DNA of 64,000 nt from the NCBI GenBank assembly GCA_002794735.1, contig NBAZ01000007.1, positions 1 to 64,000 of the forward strand, in the 5' to 3' direction. Position numbers and translations under genes: made by a program. The notes under the pieces are model-generated. The model was not told the DNA's origin. It did not search any database and saw only the letters and a program-made list of their open reading frames with translations. This DNA is from Pyrrhoderma lamaoense (lineage: Eukaryota; Basidiomycota; Agaricomycetes; Hymenochaetales; Hymenochaetaceae). This document shows positions 12,606 to 24,720 of the stretch, one piece after another (position 1 is the first letter of the stretch; each line of letters opens with the position of its first letter).

Positions 12606-13545
12606 ATGGCTGAGATTGCAACACCGAATTTCCTCAAACATGTCAAAGAGATCTATCAGGATGAATCAAAGATAACCTCAATTGAAGAATATATAAAAAA
12701 TCCGTGGTATCTTGTAGCTTCAGTTGCTTTTGGGGCAAGTAATCGTCCAGATGGTGTCCCGCGGATATTCCAGCTTCTCATGGATGAACTCGACGAATTG
12801 TCCGCGACTCAAGAACAAAAAATACAGGTCATCATACGGATGCGCGAAGCTCTCTTTAAAGGTGGTATGATTAGTGGATACTCGAGGGTCAGTGACTAGG
12901 CTATATTACAAGGCTCAAACAGAATGTTAACTGGTGCCAAATCATGTAGGCTATCTCGGCGCTGATAGCTTTGTACGAAGTGACACCTCCTGAGCTCAGG
13001 GATACTTCACTGATTAGGTATTTCGATTCTTACTTTCACAAGATAACCGACTCACGTGGATAACAAGACAAGTGGATGATGATAAAGTCTCTGATCTTAA
13101 GAAACGGGGAGAACAGCTATACACAGCTATGTACGGTGATACAGCCGATTCTGTCCAGACTCTTCTAGACGCTATTCATCCAGACATGGGTCCGTTTTTC
13201 TACCTTTCTCACCATCAACTCATCTAACCTTTTAGATATTTGTATACTTCTCAAATATTTTTGTATGAAGGCTGGTTCTCAAAAGTGATTGCTTATGGTC
13301 ACACTTACAACGCAAATCATGTCTTGTCTCAGCGGGATACGTCATATGTCATAGTCTCTGCCTTGATATCCATGGATACACCCCGTCAGGTAGCTTGGCA
13401 CTTGGCAAACTGTCGCAGAGGTGGTGCTAGTATAGACGAAGTCAAGGCTATTCGTCAGATTGCAATGAAAGTTGCTGGTGCCTGCGGTATTACATGGCGA
13501 AACGGTGTACCAGAGGTGCATGAAGATAATCCGGAAAACGCATGA
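12606..13545 (+). CDS. AhpD/carboxymuconolactone-decarboxylase-like protein
   Basis: About 240 residues. The N-terminal half (LREALFKGGMISGYSR-like, then AISALIALYEVTPPELRD) and the C-terminal half (SYVIVSALISMDTPRQVAWHLANCRRGGASIDEV) match the helical AhpD-like fold of basidiomycete CMD-family proteins. The C-terminal half has the usual TPRQ-x3-HL element. The classical AhpD C-x2-C redox pair is absent, so peroxidase-reductase activity is not supported; a decarboxylase-like or unknown role is more likely. Four exons join across 40-65 nt introns, with IHPDM joining ILYTSQIF in the last. That last join needs one more T in the TTT at 13239-13241. The TGA is at 13543-13545. The P450 on the other strand converges on this gene, but no shared pathway is shown. 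Confidence 0.72.
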
Positions 13546-14005
13546 AAATAGTTCAATAAACTACTTATGAATAGGAAAAGTAACGTATGACCTCTGCATT
13601 TACGTAGTCAAAACATTACTATCAACTGTGGTTTGTACGAGTGAGGTTTGGGTGACAAGCTTCCCATACTTGTAGATATCGAACATTGTATAAAAAAAGT
13701 TATCACCAGCTGACAAATTCAGATATGAAGATCTAACAATAGACTATCAACTGCACATATTCTATATCTTCAACGTGCTTTCTTTAGTCTCAAATAAACC
13801 TTTCCTTCATTGGTTATATCTCTACTTACACTCACTTAAGGCAGACTTTATTGCTTCAACAGAAGATCTATATCGATGTTGCTGTAGGTCCTTTCTTCTG
13901 ATATCCTTTGAGATAGTTATACCTTTACATTATATACAATCTGCATACACTTGATGAGCCAATTGGAGGTAAGAATATGTACATGTAGATAAAAAATAAT
14001 CGATC

Positions 14006-16547
14006 TTAGGTAGCCAATGACACTTTCAGCGGCATTTGTGCACCCTCTTTTTCCCTTCCTAGAACAGTTGGAGCAGCGATATGATTCATGTTCCAAATAA
14101 TCTCTCCATCCGGTGCAGAAAATTCGAACTGATCTATCAGTTCGGCTACAAGCAATTCTATTATTGGTCTGTTAGTAATTAGATCAGTGATTCACATTCT
14201 ATACTAGCGCACTTATGGCAAGAATAGCAAACTTGAAACCACTATAAGAGATATTTGTAAACAATAGATCAGATCTTGGAAACAAGAGAAATGTATTTAC
14301 ATGCAAGAGCGTCCACCCCCAGAAAATGACATCCTTAAGTGAACTGTCAAATCAACAAGTTCAAGTTATTTCACCTAGCACTTACATTCCTGAGTATATT
14401 CCTGGATATCGGTCTTCATAACCAAGACGAGGAGATATTTTTGACTCTTTTTCTTCATCTAGGTCGTCTATATCTCGGTTTTCTAGCCAGTTTTCTGGCT
14501 TCCATTCATTCGCATGTGCACCCCAGATGCTTTTATCACGATGGGAAGCAGCGATGCCAATCACAATACCTTGACCCTTAGCTACGGGTATCCTGGAGAC
14601 AGTTTCACCTCGGTCATCCTGGTCATGTCCATGTCCATTCTCATTAGTTTTAGATCTTCTGATTGATATCGGCTTGCGAAGTGGAAGTGTCGTCTCTTCA
14701 CGCGCAATGCGCCATATCCAGCTAACGGGGTTATATAGGCGCAGTGTTTCACGAACGACTGCATCGAGAAGAGGAATGTGCATCAATGTATCATAGTCCC
14801 ACTTTTCATCAGAAGATAAACTTTCACGAGCTTTCCGAATTGCCTTTCGAAGCTCAGACTGGGTCTCTGTATGAGCCGTGAGGACATGCAGAATTCGAGA
14901 AACAGCAGAGCTCGTTGTGTCTTGTGCTGCAAAAATAAGAGTGCTGCAAGCAGATAATAGAAATGTTGAAGTCAAAGTTTATTGTAATGAAGCGGATACA
15001 TACGTGATTTGTCCCATAAGCTCGGATTCTTGTAAGCGCTCTGATTCAAGACAATCATGTTGAGCTCGTACTAACGTGTGAGAGATTAGTCAAGCGTTCA
15101 ATGAATATTCATTAGTCTGTCCTCACACAAGGCGCTGAGGATATCACAGGAGCGAGCTCCGGTATCATCTTTAAGGTGTTCCTTCTCTAATTCCAGTTCT
15201 TCACTGACAGCAGTACGGCTCCGTTGCAGAACTTCCCGGCTTGTATCCTCGAGTTGGTCAGTAATACGTTTGAGCTCACGGACCTGATAATTAGTCTACG
15301 TCAATCAATAACATTTTATTGTATTGACCAAAGACGAACCGCAGAGAAAGGAGCGTAGCGAAGTAAAAAATCAAGTACTGGTGTTGGTATCAAGGATACA
15401 ATAGGGTACACTAGTGGGAGGATTTGCATAGCAACATGCAAACGAGATACTATCGGTCTGATTTCATGTATACTTAGTTTTACACTATATATAAAATCGA
15501 ACAAAGACTTACACCATCTCCTTGACAAGCTTGGTGTAGTCGCTTATCTCTCCCACCTTCAGCGTGTCCAAACTTGTTCCAAGACCCCCTTGAGCAATAA
15601 ATTCAAGGGCCCCTCGACTTGTCCACATATACATATCAACTTCAGTAGGCACTGACCTTAACTGAGAAGTGACAGACGAACAAAGCTGTTCGTAATAAGC
15701 GAGTTAGGGTCAACAACTATATCACTTTTTTTGATGATCTTTGAGAAAAGGGCGCACTTTTCTAGAAATAGGTAGGAAAATGTTGACGAGTTCGCGCATA
15801 TGTTTCGCTGAGAAAACTGGATTAAGCACTCTACGTTGCTTCTTGTGTAAACTCCCTGATCACCGAAATAAGGTTCAGGATGTGATAGGACTGATATGGT
15901 ATGATCAAACCTAATGTAGCAAGCAAGCCATTTCCTAAAAGAACACGATTCATGCTGCAAATCCGGGGGATCAGCTACCTTTGCTACTTCGCAGGTTAAT
16001 GTGATTAGAGTTCATGGGGAACTTACATCAAAAGAGACTGAGGTTCTTCGAAGATCTCCTGTTCTTTAACTAGTACCTGATGCATGGCTCGTGAGTCAGT
16101 TATATATAGTTGCTCGTCCTATAATGATAGTCACTAGTTTATAAAACTCAATGTAAAAAGGAAATTTCAACATACACCAAACATGCCGTTTATTTGGAAA
16201 ATCCCATCGTACTTCTCTGTTATGTCGTAATGCCACTTGAAATTGAGTACATCGTATATCTCGGGGAAATTCCCTATAAATAACCAAGTCTAGGCGAGCC
16301 TTTCATATAGTAGTCATTGGGCTGGCGCACCTGTGATCCAGGATTCATTCTTTGGTCCAGGTAGGTTACGAATAAGTGACTTGACACGAATCCTATGTAT
16401 AGCACGACGAAGCGCCCATATAGATCCACAAATAATCACAAGTGTTCCGATTGCAGTACGAAGTGTGAGGGTAGATTCGAGTGCTGTGATACTCATCTTC
16501 TTGGTAATTCGTCCAACCCATTGCACATTATCTATCGGTGAGGACAT
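14006..16547 (-). CDS. Cytochrome P450 monooxygenase
   Basis: P450s are heme monooxygenases, usually anchored in the fungal ER. The start ATG is at 16545-16547; an N-terminal membrane helix (IGTLVIICGSIWALRRA) is followed by the Pro-rich hinge NLPGPKNESW. Landmarks in order: QRRVLNPVFS (C-helix region), AAQDTTSSA (I-helix oxygen-binding motif), ETLR (ExxR of the K-helix), EWKPENWL, and the heme loop FSGGGRSCIGFKFA with its Cys ligand (about 14300-14340). About ten exons with short introns reach the TAA at 14006-14008. Total length near 540 residues fits the family. A ~20-residue polar insertion rich in His, Asp and Asn lies before the PVAKGQ segment. One frame problem occurs at a seven-base A run (T7 on +, 15726-15732) at a splice donor, where eight bases would keep the frame. 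Substrate cannot be predicted. Confidence 0.92.
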
Positions 16548-16678
16548 TGACTCAGCAGGAGTCAAAGAACACCACAGTCACTTCTATCAAGAGCGAAGGT
16601 AGGAGAGCAAAAACGCCGAGTCTCGGCATGAGAAACTTTTCAATTCAGGACCACTGCCGATATTGTAGAGGTACCTTG

Positions 16679-16719
16679 TGACTTATTCATATCCTCTTTG
16701 AGGGATCCTGAATAAGTCA
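16679..16719. promoter_or_regulatory. Inverted repeat in the P450 promoter
   Basis: Two perfect 11-bp arms (TGACTTATTCA at 16679-16689, its reverse complement at 16709-16719) are separated by 19 bp. The element lies about 130 bp upstream of the P450 start codon. TGACTTA resembles bZIP half-sites of the AP-1/Gcn4 type, so a dimeric activator site is a reasonable inference. It could also fold as a hairpin in a 5' UTR. Confidence 0.45.
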
Positions 16720-17114
16720 ATTTCTAAATTATGAGCTGCGCAAGTATATATCAAAAAATATATCGCTCAGACGTTATTAATAACTCCACTCAAAGTATCG
16801 TACAGTGTAGTTCGAATTTTAAAGTCTGGAGCTGAGCTTAAGTCAACACAGGTCGATCATGTTACTTAATGTAGGTTAGAATGAATACACATGTATACGA
16901 AAGACGATGCTTTATATGGCTAAGGTTTAAAGATGATATACAGTATCACGAAAGAGTATTTACAAGGTATAAAAATCCGATGTTGTTAAACAGTGCACAT
17001 ATAGAAACTCAGTATATGATATGTACTCCACTGTCTGCAGTGGCACTGCCTCTAAACACCCTAATTGGAATCATCACTTACTCGGAAAGAAGAACAAAGA
17101 TGTGAACCAAGCCG

Positions 17115-18189
17115 TCAAGAGCAGCATCCACTCTTTGCCTGTGTCTCAGGTGTACTGACTGAGATGATGTTACCTTGAGTCGGCTTAATCTGATCCTCGG
17201 TGTTCTCAAGAGATTTAGACGAGACGATTTTATAAATACCTTGAAAATGTGGCGTCAGTCATTGCAATTATCAAAGTATACACAAACGTACTCGTCAATA
17301 TATTCTGGAAAGCTGATTCTACGTTTGATGCATCAAGAGCAGAAGTTTCCATGAACGAAAGATTGTTTTCGTCTATTTGTTATGATAGTCTTGAGTAGAC
17401 ATGTTTTACTAAAGAGCTCAAAGACGCACCGGAAAATGCTTTTGCCGCGTCTGTTGTCACTGCTCGAAGATGTCTCAAATCACTTTTATTTCCAACGAGC
17501 ATTATCACGATGTTTGAATCCGCATGATCACGAAGCTCCTTCAGCCACCGTTGTACATTCTCAAATGTTAATTGCTTCGATATATCGTACACCAAAAGAG
17601 CCCCAACTGCCCCACGGTAGTATCTGATAGAAAGACTTTAATATGAGAATGGTATCAACTATAGTGTGACGTACGCAGAGGTGATGGCGCGATATCGTTC
17701 CTGTCCAGCTGAAGGCGTTTATTGTAGTACGTGCATCGCGAAACCAGTAGATAGAAATAAAGAGTTTTAATGGAAGATTCAGTACAGTGGAGGGTACATC
17801 AATGTGTCATGTTACCGCACCAGTATCCCAGATCTGTGCCTTCACCGTCTTTCCGTCCACTTGAATTGTCCGAGTAGCAAACTCGACACCAATAGTGGAT
17901 TTAGAATCGAGGTTGAACTCATTACGCGTGAATCGCGAAAGCACTGAGCAAGTCTATCAGACCATTTACAAAGGGTGTACACTGATGCACATACAGTTTC
18001 TATAAGAACGATGCATAAATCAATAACTCGTCTAAGATAGACAAGCACATGTACTTACGACTTGCCAACCCCGGAATCACCAATTAGTACAACCTTTAAA
18101 GATGTAAGCTATCTTAACATGCACTTGGCTGTGTGGCACTTTCTGACCTTGAAAAGATAATCGTAGCTCGTCGTTGATTCTCCTGCCAT
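17115..18189 (-). CDS. RAB11: Rab11-family small GTPase (Ypt31/Ypt3 type)
   Basis: Rab11/Ypt31 GTPases control exit from the trans-Golgi and recycling endosomes. The start is the ATG at 18187-18189 ([14 protein letters not shown]). GTPase motifs are all present: GDSGVGKS (P-loop), [12 protein letters not shown] (switch I and RabF1), WDTAGQERYR (switch II), NKSDL (base recognition) and TSALDASNV. The [10 protein letters not shown] segment is typical of Rab11. The protein ends SGCCS, giving two prenylatable Cys before the TGA at 17115-17117. Seven exons; most introns are 45-60 nt, but the one after the P-loop is longer (about 17945-18060). The acceptor of that intron leaves one base too few before SRFTRNEF, so the exact junction is uncertain. 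Read divergently from NUO51. Confidence 0.92.
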
Positions 18190-18769
18190 TCTTGATTCTA
18201 TGTATATGTAGTGCTGATGATGTAGGTATGTTAGACGTACGTTGTCTGGTACGCGTTTGGGAAGTGTCCCAAGCCGTGATCGTGAGATACTTTAACCATA
18301 AGAACCATGAGAAAACCGAATCGAGACTCAGTTTCAGAATGATGCCTGAAAATGTCGTTATCAACATTTTAACCAGAACTATCACATTCAAAAATTACTT
18401 TTAATTAATGGTATAATGTAACGAGATAAACTACGACTGTTTCAACATTTTTCTCAGTTCCGTAGTACACTAATGTAGATAACTAACTATAATCGTATTT
18501 CCAGAGCGGCTTGATCGTGAGGTATTGTTTGTCTTCATTCAGGATATTATTCAGCCACATCAGTAAAGAGTTTACTATTACTATCATCTTGTCCATGAAG
18601 TACTTCCAAAGAAATTTTAGAAAAACAAGTAGCTAAACATAAGGGTTGAATATTGACATATGGAAATACTTAAAGTTATATTTGTAAGCAACTTACCAAA
18701 AAAGGGATTTTCAGGAATGACCAATGAATGAAGGCGAGTTTCCATCATCTACCTTCATTTGTGTCCTCC
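18190..18769. promoter_or_regulatory. Divergent promoter of RAB11 and NUO51
   Basis: A 580-bp stretch without exons between two genes transcribed away from each other; it must hold both promoters. I see no canonical box that I would name. Confidence 0.4.
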
Positions 18770-20411
18770 ATGTTCAACCGAGCAGGTACAGCTGCGTTCA
18801 TATCCCTTCATTATTATAGCAACTGACAACACAAAGCAGCTGCTTCACGGCCGCTGCGTACCAAGGTCGGCAGGTCATTTGCGACTGTAACCGACACGCC
18901 AGTTCGTAGATATGGAGGGCTGAAAGACCAAGACAGAATATTCCAAAATGCTTATTGCAGGCATGACCATGGTATAAAAGGTGCAATGGTGTGTTTTTCC
19001 AATACATTCAATTAGCCCACTCAGTCTAATTTTGGTTTCGGTAAAAGTCTCGTGGTGACTGGCATCGCACAAAAGACATTATTCTGAAGGGCGACTCGTG
19101 GATCATCCAGCAAATTAAAGATTCCGGACTCCGAGGTCGTGGGGGTGCAGGTTTCCCTTCCGGACTTAAGTGGAGCTTCATGAATAAACCTGGTTGGGAG
19201 AAGGACCCACGTCCACGTTACTTAGTTGTTAACGCCGATGAAGGTGAACCAGGAACATGTAAGGACCGTGAAATCCTACGTGGTGACCCCCACAAGCTCG
19301 TAGAAGGATGTCTTATTGCTGGGCGTGCTATGAACGCAAATGCTGCATACATCTATATTCGAGGAGAGTTCTTCCAAGAGGCGGACCATCTTCAACAAGC
19401 TATTAATGAAGCATACAAAGCCGGTTTCATTGGTAAGAATGCTTGTGGATCTGGTTATGACTTTGATGTATACGTGCACCGTGGGGCTGGTGCGTACGTC
19501 TGTGGGGAGGAAACTGCTTTGATTGAGTCTCTCGAAGGAAAGCAAGGGAAACCTCGTTTAAAGCCTCCTTTCCCTGCTGATGTTGGGTTGTTCGGTTGTC
19601 CCACAACAGTTGCAAATGTTGAAACTGTCTCAGTCGCTCCGACTATTTGCCGTCGCGGTTCAAGTTGGTTCGCTAGTTTCGGGCGTGAACGTAACCAGGG
19701 GACAAAATTGTTTTGTATCTCAGGTCATGTAAATAACCCATGTGTTGTAGAAGAAGAGATGAGTATTCCGTTAAAAGAGCTCATTGAACGTCATTGTGGT
19801 GGTGTTCGAGGCGGCTGGGATAACTTACTGGGTATTGTGCCTGGTGGAAGTTCTGTCCCCATCTTACCAAAAGACAAATGTGCGGAGGTGCTCATGGACT
19901 TTGATTCATTAAAGGATGCCCAGTCAGGTCTTGGGACTGGTGCTGTCATTGTCATGGATAAATCTACTGACGTTGTTGCCGCAATTGCCCGTTTCGCTCA
20001 TGTAGGTCACCTGAATTACATGATTACGAACAAAGCTAATTACTGTTCTCATAGTTTTACAAACACGAGTCATGTGGTCAATGCACTCCTTGCCGTGAAG
20101 GAACTACCTGGATGATGAAAATGATGGATCGCCTTGTTGAAGGACGTGGACACCGCAGAGAGATTGACATGCTTCTTGAGATTAGCAAACAAATTGAGGG
20201 TCGCACAATCTGTGCCTTGGGTGATGCTGCTGCTTGGCCTATCCAAGGTCTTATGCGACATTTCCGACCTGAAGTTGAAGCGCGAATTGACGCGTATCGT
20301 GCCAAGCACGGTCCAGTTCTATTTGGTGGAAGGTTAAAGAGTGAAGAGGATCCAACGTTAGCACTACCTGACAACCTTGGCGGGAACCTCATAGACCAGC
20401 CCCGTGTATAG
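18770..20411 (+). CDS. NUO51: Mitochondrial complex I 51 kDa subunit (NDUFV1/NUO51)
   Basis: This subunit carries the FMN and the N3 iron-sulfur cluster where NADH is oxidised at the tip of complex I. The first exon (MFNRA, ATG 18770) splices to an Arg/Ser-rich mitochondrial presequence ([15 protein letters not shown]). The mature protein follows: [10 protein letters not shown], then [14 protein letters not shown] (FMN/NADH-binding glycine-rich loop), [27 protein letters not shown], and [10 protein letters not shown]. The 4Fe-4S ligands are in [13 protein letters not shown], which spans the last intron (about 20002-20053). A fourth Cys lies in TICALGD. The TAG is at 20409-20411. All exons join in frame without correction and the length fits the family. 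Confidence 0.97.
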
Positions 20412-20647
20412 ATAGTATCCTGTCTTATTTTTATATTAAATCTCATGCATCAATCATCTTTGTGGAAAGAATTGTCAATATAACTAATTGTGAACTATAA
20501 ACAAGACGTAGACTGAATTTCCTATTGCTTCCCACGATCTATAACGAGATGATCACATGTAAGTTCTACAATTCATATTTCTTATTTTATTGCTATTGTA
20601 TTTATCACACCGTCTATACACATTGTAACACAATATTTGCATGTAGT

Positions 20648-22851
20648 ATGGTGGAGGTTCTGCCCATGCTTATGCCCCAGGCGTCGTTGCCGCGCTCGTC
20701 GGCCAACGACTGGGTTCCAACTCGGTACAAACAACCGCCTAGACCGCCTCCAATTGATGAGCATCGACAGGATATTGCGATCGCGGCAGCGCGCCAGCTT
20801 ATTGACGGAAAGGCTTTGAAGAAGACGCGACCTCGAAGAACTGTTGACTATGGAGGCTCAATGGGTCGCTGGATAATGGTGAGAGCTCACTGTTGTTGAA
20901 TTAAAAAAGTGTGTAGAATGTTGACATGTTAATGGCATAATGACTGCAGAACAGGAAGTCACGGCCTAGTCCTGGTTATATACCATATATCCGACCAGCT
21001 CCACCATTCATAATTGACGTATGTGTTTGTTAAACTTATAATAAACAAAGAAGAAATTGAGTATAGAACTAGCTTCTTCCACCAAAAGCATACCCAAATA
21101 ACCCATCCACGTCTTTAACTACAAAGTTCATCCACACCTCCACGAACAAGATAAGATGCCCAGTAAACTGTGTTGTCTGGACACCCGAAGGTCGTCGTGT
21201 TCTCACAGGCTCGACATCAGGCGAATTTACGTTATGGAATGGCCTAACCTTCAACTTTGAAACTATTCTCCAAGCTCATGACAGTGCCATTCGTACCGTA
21301 CGCTTCACTCATGCCGGTACATATTTAGCGAGTGCGGACCAGAGTGGTATAATTAAGTACTTCCAGCCGAATATGAACAATCTCACGGCATGGCAAGCTC
21401 ATCGAGAAGCTGTGAGAGATATAAGCTTCTCTCCAGATGATAGAAGGTTTGCTACTGCGAGTGATGATTCGACAGTGCGAATATGGGATTTTGAAGAAAG
21501 TAGAGAAGAAAGCGTATTGTCAGGTATATATGTTCTCCTTTCTTACTTAACATTGATGTGTAACATACTTCCATAACTATTTCAAGGACATGGTTGGGAT
21601 GTCAGGTGTGTTCAGTGGCATCCTACGAAGGGACTACTCGTTTCTGGAAGTAAGGATAATCTCGTTAAGTTTTGGGACCCCAGAACAGGAACGTGCTTGT
21701 CGACGCTGTATGTGTCTTTCTTTCTTTCTCTCCTCCAAGACCTCCAAAAAGCTGAAGGTTGATCCACTTGTCTAGTCATCATCACAAGAATACAATTCAA
21801 GCTCTAGGCTGGTCTCCAAATGGAGACCTAGTCGCTACAGCTTCTCGTGACCAGACTGCTAGATTATTTGATATCCGTGCAATGAAGGAGTTCCGCGTTC
21901 TCAAGGGTCATAAAAAAGAAGTCTGTTGTACGTTAATATCTCTTAAATCAAAGAGCGATCACCAACTGAATGAAATACCCGTCTAGCTCTTGCATGGCAT
22001 CCTTTGCACCCTATCCTTGTCACCGGTGGTTCAGAAGGATCACTGTTATACTGGGACACTGCTGCTCCTGAACCACCTTTCTCTGCCATACTCTCCTCGA
22101 CTTCAAACCCAAATTCTATCCCAGGTGTGGGGCCGCGTGCTACTCTCTCAGAGGCTCATGATAGCAATGTTTGGTCTCTCGCTTTCCACCCTCTGGGACA
22201 CCTTCTCGCGAGTGCCTCAAATGACCATACCACGCGTTTCTGGGCTAGAGAGCGACCGGGAGACGCCTCCAGCACTTTCTCTGGTGGAGGAGCTAGACCA
22301 CCTCCCCAGGGAGAAGGAGAAGGGGCGGAAGATGACGACGGGGCGGATGAAGACGAGATGATGGCTTTACCAGGTCTTGCATTTATCGGGCAACAACATG
22401 GTCAAAATCCAGGGATGAGTCAAAACTACGGTCAAGATGGCAGCGTGGGATGGGATTCACAGCTACCGGGTCTGAATGGTGCTGGAGTAACAAACGGGCC
22501 TAGAAATGGCAGTAATATGGGCGCTGTGACGAATGGATTACCAGGCTTAGGCGTTGGCATCCCAGGTCTGGGAAGCTCTCTTCCTGGGCTTGGAGCTGGA
22601 GGGGCTGATGACTCAGGAGGAATACCTGGACTTGGGCGTTCTACTGCTCAAGACAGTGTGCAAAGACAGGGCCCAGGACAAGGAGCAGGACAAGAAGATG
22701 GTTTCGCTGATAATGGAGGGGATTGGAACGGGGAGGTGGATACGGGGGAGGCTCGAGAGATAGAGACAGAGACCGCGGTTATGGATATGGCCGTGGAGGT
22801 AATACAGGTGGAAGAGGAGGGAGATGGAACCAGCGACGGGGAAGATACTAA
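20648..22851 (+). CDS. PFS2: Polyadenylation factor Pfs2/WDR33 (WD40)
   Basis: Pfs2 is a WD40 subunit of the cleavage and polyadenylation factor, which recognises and processes mRNA 3' ends. The signature [18 protein letters not shown] near the N-terminus is diagnostic, and seven WD repeats follow (for example [45 protein letters not shown]). A Gly/Leu/Pro-rich tail has repeated PGLG units. The last ~40 residues make sense only in another frame, as an RGG/RD-rich tail ([15 protein letters not shown]) ending at the TAA 22849-22851; a base seems missing near 22727-22729. The N-terminus is also uncertain. ATG 20648 gives one continuous frame. A frame one base over starts Tyr-Gly-Gly-Gly-Ser and may be the real one, with a tiny first exon at 20549. 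The gene begins 236 bp after NUO51. Confidence 0.92.
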
Positions 22852-23104
22852 ATCATATCAATGTTGCTGATTAAAAGTACTTTTGTGAACGCTTATGTAT
22901 CTTATATTATTCTCAGCTTCCTTACTTTAGTAGATAGACTAGTGTAGTAATTAACAGTGGACCCGTTACTACATGGCCGGTACTCAAGTCAACCGTTTAT
23001 ACTAACAATCAAGTTGGAAGAATATGTATAAGTCTATTTGCACCTATTTGTGTTCCGGTTTAGTTTATAAATGGCCGGAGACTTAGATTCAGACGTTGAA
23101 CTCA

Positions 23105-24249
23105 ATGGCACTTTCGACCGTCATCGCTACGTATGACAAACTCCTTGAACCTATACCACCGTTCACATGGTTAGGATCGGGGATCAGCACCCTTGACGTT
23201 GGCGCCGCTTTCCGATTGTGTGTTGTCCTTCGTCAGCTTCGTGAAGCTAATTTACGGTCGCATCTTAAGACTCGTAGGTCTGTGAACGCCGAGAAGGATA
23301 GTCAGGATGAAATAGAGACTGCGAGCTATGTAAAAAACATAGCACTTACTCTAGTTGTCGTATATGGGGGCGAAGCAGTTATGAGTAAGTTCAATAATTT
23401 TTGCTAAATATTTGCATTTCATTCATAATCACTCGGACAGACCCATGGCTGTCTATATCTCCATCTTTTGTTTATTCCCCAATCGTGCCAGGGTTATACG
23501 CCCTGCTCACGATTCTCGTCGACTTCCTTCCTTCCTCGCTCATACCTGAAATGTCTTTCGCGACTGAATTTCCCCTCTCCTTCTTCGACGGACTTACTCG
23601 TGCCTATCTTGTCTGCACGCTTATCCCCCCTGGAGTAACCACACATGCACAGCAATCAATAGCTCTATCTCCCTGGACTCTGATTCTATCCTCCTTAGTA
23701 CGCTCTTCTTGTTTTCCTTGTACCACTTTTTATCTCACGCAATGATACCCGCAGATTACAGCCAATACAGGTTTTTACATAGTTAATCTTTTCTCTATGC
23801 TATCACCAACAGGATACTCCCTCGTTACACCTAATGAACTCAAAGCTTATGGATGGACAACTGCAGACATCTGGTGTGCACCTGTGACGACAGCATTATA
23901 TGCCCTCTTGACACATGCTCAACCATTCTGGGGTCTCCTACACGCTGTAATCGTTGGTCTTCTGAACGGAGTAGATAACTCCGAATCTGAGACAGTAAAA
24001 TTCTCCGTAGAGCCTATGGATCCCAAAGAAGCAAGGGCAATATGTGCTATCTTTCTCTCGGGATTATTCCTTTCACGTACGGTCAAAAACTTTGGTGGGG
24101 CCTTCTTCAAAGGTCTTCGTGGAAAGAAAAAACAAGTAATACGGTCCAGTAAGTCTTTACACTACTCTAGTTCATGGAAATACGTCATTAACTTGTAAAT
24201 GTCAACTTTAGAAGTAGACGGTCGACGATTAAAAACGAAAACACAATAA
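23105..24249 (+). CDS. Conserved multi-pass membrane protein, possibly TRIC-channel-like
   Basis: About 320 residues with at least five hydrophobic segments (for example KNIALTLVVVYGGEAVM, VPGLYALLTILVDFLP and TTALYALLTHAQPFWGLLHAV) and a basic tail (FKGLRGKKKQVIRS). Four exons (breaks near 23382-23442, 23697-23754 and 24148-24212) join in frame, and the TAA is at 24247-24249. The ATG at 23105 keeps the whole frame; the earlier ATG at 23071 reaches a stop after 21 codons. The order YGGE ... PL-x3-DG ... ITANTGF ... TALYALL loosely resembles trimeric intracellular cation (TRIC) channels, but I would not name it on that alone. Confidence 0.72.
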
Positions 24250-24720
24250 TTCTAGCCCATCTAGATCTTTTGGCTGCTATATACACTCCCCCTTACTTTT
24301 CTACAATCATATATCTTAGATGACTAGCCATACCTTTTTGGAGGGATCCAAAGATCCTTACTTCTGGCTCATACATAGGGAATATCACAGGGCGGAAATA
24401 ATGGAAACATATAAGAATGCTATCACGGTGACCTACTTGTAGACGTATCAATACATATATTGACGCTCATGCTGGCGTCTCATTGCGTTTATCTACTCTG
24501 TTGATTTTTTTCTGCCTATTATCCTTCGACAAGACATTCTCGAAAGAAAGTGACTTCAAGACAAGGTTGAGTCTCGTAGTTGCATGCCTGTTAGATTAGT
24601 TCTGAGGGGCAGGTAAAGCAATTTGTTCATTGCTTCACAACTAGGCGATTAGGAAAGTCTGGTCGGATTGTTGTGTTCTTCGATTACCAAATCAGTTTGA
24701 GTACCTTAGCTCACAAGAGA

